DNA from: DASVHS01 sp036390755
GTDB lineage: Bacteria > Acidobacteriota > Thermoanaerobaculia > Gp7-AA8
Length of the DNA stretch: 7,742 nucleotides
NCBI GenBank assembly: GCA_036390755.1
Contig: DASWBH010000042.1
Span: 1 to 7,742, forward strand
Direction of reading: 5' to 3'
The translations under genes were made by a program, and so were the position numbers. Each line of letters starts with the position of its first letter. Position 1 is the stretch's first letter. Below the pieces are notes generated by a model. The model was not told the origin of the DNA. It searched no databases and was given only the letters and a program-made list of their open reading frames with translations. This document shows, piece after piece, positions 5,338 through 7,742 of the stretch.

Positions 5338-5852
5338 CTCGAGGAAAGATCAAGACGGCCTTCAGCACGGAGGAGATCGCGCAGCGCGTCGCCGAGCTGG
5401 GCCGGGAGATCCGCACCGACGCCGGCTCCTCCGACGTCTTCCTCCTCGGCGTCCTGAACGGAGCCTCTTGCTTCCTCGCCGATCTGATCCGCGCCATTCC
5501 CGGCGCCGTGAGCTACGGCTTCATCGACGTCGTTCGCGACATCGCCGATGCCGAGACCGCGCAGGCGCTCGAGATCGACTATTTCAGCTACACCGACATC
5601 GCCGGGAAGAACGTCTACCTGCTGAAGGATGTCGTGTCGACGGGCGTGATCGAGAACTACCTGCTGTCACAACTTCGTTTACACAATCCGACGACGCTGC
5701 GGCTCGTCGCGCTGCTCGATCGTCCGGGCATGCGCACCGTCGACCTCAAAACCGACTACCGTGCGTTCGAGGTGCAGGATGGCTCGTTCGTCGGCTACGG
5801 CCTCGAATTGAACGGCGAGCACGGTAACCTTCCGTTCATCGGCACGCTCTAG
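5334..5852 (+). CDS. hpt: Hypoxanthine phosphoribosyltransferase-like protein, active site degenerate
   Basis: At 172 residues this is the usual length for bacterial HPRT, which joins hypoxanthine or guanine to PRPP, and the fold is recognisable: 'FLLGVLNGASCFLADLIR' (36-53), 'LLKDVVSTGVIENYLL' (96-111), 'LVALLDRP' (124-131), 'LKTDYRAFEV' (138-147), 'FVGYGLE' (152-158) and 'NLPFIGTL' (165-172). Several positions normally needed for catalysis are changed. The GVLKG loop has Asn42 for Lys. The PRPP motif, usually EDIIDTG, reads KDVVSTG, so the first Glu is Lys98 and the catalytic-base Asp is Ser102. The Mg-contacting Asp of GYGLD is Glu158, and the Arg before NLP is Gly164. Lys139 of the purine pocket remains. 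The ATG overlaps the tilS stop by 4 nt (ATGA), implying coupled translation, and ftsH follows. It may be inactive, altered in substrate, or regulatory. Family placement is firm; activity is doubtful. Confidence 0.85.
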   Translation: MTRGKIKTAFSTEEIAQRVAELGREIRTDAGSSDVFLLGVLNGASCFLADLIRAIPGAVSYGFIDVVRDIADAETAQALEIDYFSYTDIAGKNVYLLKDVVSTGVIENYLLSQLRLHNPTTLRLVALLDRPGMRTVDLKTDYRAFEVQDGSFVGYGLELNGEHGNLPFIGTL

Positions 5853-5872
5853 GCCGCGCCCTGGGCCGCGGC
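5853..5872 (+). terminator. Short GC hairpin after hpt, possible weak terminator
   Basis: GCCGCG (5853-5858) pairs with CGCGGC (5867-5872) across an 8-nt loop, directly after the hpt stop codon. No T-run follows, only GAATAGAATTT, so termination would be partial at best. It may instead lie within a transcript that continues into ftsH. Confidence 0.25.
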
Positions 5873-5902
5873 GAATAGAATTTCCCCTCTCCCCCTTCCG
5901 TT

Positions 5903-5908
5903 TACAAT
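5903..5908 (+). promoter_or_regulatory. Possible -10 element of an ftsH promoter
   Basis: TACAAT matches five of six bases of the -10 consensus and lies 57 bp before the ftsH TTG start. The 112-nt gap between hpt and ftsH, against a 4-nt overlap between tilS and hpt, makes a separate promoter for ftsH plausible. A second -10-like TAGAAT is at 5876-5881. No good -35 is seen for either. Confidence 0.35.
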
Positions 5909-5952
5909 CGCGGTAGTGTACGTGGCACGCGCGGAGCATGCCGCGTTCTCGT

Positions 5953-5957
5953 GGAGG
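5953..5957 (+). promoter_or_regulatory. Strong ribosome-binding site of ftsH
   Basis: GGAGG lies 7 nt before the TTG at 5965, ideal spacing. The in-frame ATG at 5938 has GGAG only 1 nt away (5933-5936), too close to work, so this site decides in favour of the TTG start. Confidence 0.75.
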
Positions 5958-5964
5958 AAATCCG

Positions 5965-7742
<1,778 letters not shown>

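Overview
The window is GC-rich, densely packed bacterial chromosome. The lipoprotein-free but barrel-like first gene, the periplasmic c-type cytochrome and the FtsH and HemB sequence styles point to a Gram-negative bacterium. The FtsH N-terminus and the general codon style remind me of Acidobacteriota, but that is an impression and has not been tested. I see no insertion sequence, CRISPR array, integrase or phage gene.

Region 1 (1-1978, + strand) is a tight four-gene run: the 3' end of an outer-membrane-type protein with a Met/His-rich tail, a membrane-anchored c-type cytochrome (CAVCH), a small exported His-rich protein, and a 52-residue YHS-domain protein. Gaps are 2, 7 and 10 nt, so they are probably one operon. 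The mix suggests handling of a transition metal, most likely copper, in the envelope; this is inferred from families and context.

Region 2 (1988-3221, - strand) is hemB, zinc-type porphobilinogen synthase, preceded by and overlapping a 71-residue protein with eight paired cysteines. It converges on region 1 with only 9 bp between stop codons. A divergent promoter region (about 3222-3276) separates it from a tRNA gene with anticodon CAU (3277-3353, CCA encoded), which is elongator Met or lysidine-modified Ile2.

Region 3 (3354-7742) holds a type IV pilin/GspG-like pseudopilin on the - strand and, divergent from it by 46 bp, the classic tilS - hpt - ftsH cluster on the + strand. tilS and hpt overlap by 4 nt (ATGA). 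ftsH begins at a TTG codon behind a strong GGAGG and runs off the window. TilS makes lysidine at the wobble base of tRNA-Ile(CAU), FtsH is the membrane AAA+ protease, and HPRT normally salvages purines. Here the HPRT has lost several residues usually needed for catalysis, so it may be a pseudoenzyme kept in a conserved regulatory position.

There is no clear new defence or mobile system. The most interesting points are the degenerate HPRT between tilS and ftsH, the tRNA-CAU next to tilS, the Cys-rich protein fused by overlap to hemB, and a four-copy heptanucleotide repeat inside tilS.
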